Assembly (NCBI GenBank): GCA_024403515.1
Contig: JAKSRS010000008.1
Location: forward strand, 1-64,000
Direction: 5' to 3'
From: Lachnospiraceae bacterium
GTDB lineage: Bacteria; Bacillota; Clostridia; Lachnospirales; Lachnospiraceae
DNA length: 64,000 bases
Of the stretch, positions 63,558-64,000 are shown one piece after another. The position numbers and the translations under genes are program-made. Positions within the stretch are counted from its first letter, which is position 1. Each line of letters opens with the position of its first letter. Below the pieces are notes generated by a model, which searched no databases, was not told the DNA's origin, and was given only the letters and a program-made list of their open reading frames with translations.

Positions 63558-64000
63558 TTAATCCTCTTTGGGTTCTATAAACATTTTGTAGGGTGAGTAA
63601 GAGCCTTCTTCACTATTATAAGTGTAAAGTCCCATAAACTTACCGCAGTCACGGTAAACTCTGACTATCTGGCCGTTTTCGGGCTTAAAATCAGCTTTTA
63701 CCATCTTTTTGTATAGCTTATTTCCGTTATCTATTGCCTTACGATAATTTTCAAGAACTTTAACCTCACTGAATTCATAGAAATATGAATCTGTAGGTGT
63801 AACTGCTTCAAGCAGTCTTCCTTCATCACGAAGCTTCTCTAAATCAGATATTTTGTAGGCAGACTCGGCGTCAAAACACATAACCCTAGTTCTCTCAAGC
63901 TCTGTCATTACAGCAAGTTCGCCACACTTTTTGGCAATGTCTTCACACAAAGATCTTATATATGTTCCCTTGCCACATAATACCCTTATCTTAACTATAG
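63558..64000 (-). CDS. truB: tRNA pseudouridine-55 synthase TruB, C-terminal part
   Basis: The frame is open to the window edge, so the N-terminal catalytic part is missing from view. The visible start reads IVKIRVLCGKGTYIRSLCED, the conserved TruB GTYIRSL segment, followed by ELERTRVMCFD and a C-terminal PUA-like end (GQIVRVYRDCGKFMGLY). It converts U55 to pseudouridine in the T-loop of tRNAs. An in-frame ATG at 63950 is internal, not the start. Confidence 0.92.
   Translation of the reverse strand, partial: IVKIRVLCGKGTYIRSLCEDIAKKCGELAVMTELERTRVMCFDAESAYKISDLEKLRDEGRLLEAVTPTDSYFYEFSEVKVLENYRKAIDNGNKLYKKMVKADFKPENGQIVRVYRDCGKFMGLYTYNSEEGSYSPYKMFIEPKED

Overview
The window looks like chromosome from an AT-rich Gram-positive anaerobe of the family Lachnospiraceae. 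The evidence is the start of a 16S rRNA gene with a Lachnospiraceae-type V1 region (the end reads TAATACCGCATAAGCGCAC on the gene strand), Clostridia-style SD sequences and sigma-A promoters, a PPi-dependent phosphofructokinase, a two-gene SUF-like Fe-S system and a tmRNA tag ending in AEDNLAYAA. I cannot name the genus with confidence (Butyrivibrio or a relative is a guess). Most genes lie on the minus strand. The plus-strand genes are two ABC exporter pairs, a leader peptide, a small metallopeptidase and a PHP phosphatase.

Layout. 1-765: 5' end of an rrn operon with its promoter and leader. 766-7897: a lipoprotein, a DUF2339-like membrane protein, a sensor kinase, PPi-PFK, an OmpR-type regulator and a small membrane protein. 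7963-12011: a chemoreceptor, AlaX and a first PilT ATPase. 12012-12510: a gene-free stretch with four 83-bp palindromic repeats. 12511-14973: a YfhO-like membrane protein. 15036-28003: a complete type IV pilus operon read from 28003 downward: PilT, PilB, PilC, major pilin, prepilin peptidase, a fused PilM-PilN, PilO, and four minor pilins, the last a giant 876-residue one. 28028-28624: operator-like repeats for the pilus operon, then a GC-rich structured element abutting ssrA (tmRNA). 28625-35197: ssrA, smpB, rnr, secG, gpmI and a cation diffusion facilitator.

35349-39504: a leader-peptide attenuator, a heterodimeric ABC exporter and a small zinc peptidase. 39686-42047: two fibronectin-type-III secreted or anchored proteins. 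42141-45395: gap, pgk and tpiA, with tandem repeats after tpiA. 45635-50287: PHP phosphatase, cysteine desulfurase, XerD and an aspartate aminotransferase. 50416-56562: a YhaN/YhaO-like pair, DUF554, a SufB-like/SufC pair and DUF4870. 56763-60234: a second ABC exporter pair. 60419-64000: a DUF218 protein, a Na/phosphate symporter, a shortened RibF and the 3' part of truB.

The genes group into glycolysis (pfp, gap, pgk, tpiA, gpmI), surface motility and adhesion (type IV pilus, chemoreceptor, FN3 proteins), RNA quality control and trans-translation (ssrA, smpB, rnr), Fe-S assembly and multidrug export. The strongest candidates for something not routinely annotated are: the promoter/leader-peptide/terminator unit before the first ABC exporter; the inverted duplication of the ssrA 3' end with nearby att-like copies; the 83-bp palindrome array with a convergent promoter; the repeated TTATACAAAAT/GGAA sites at the pilus promoter; and a recurring pattern in which gene 3' ends are duplicated into the downstream spacer.
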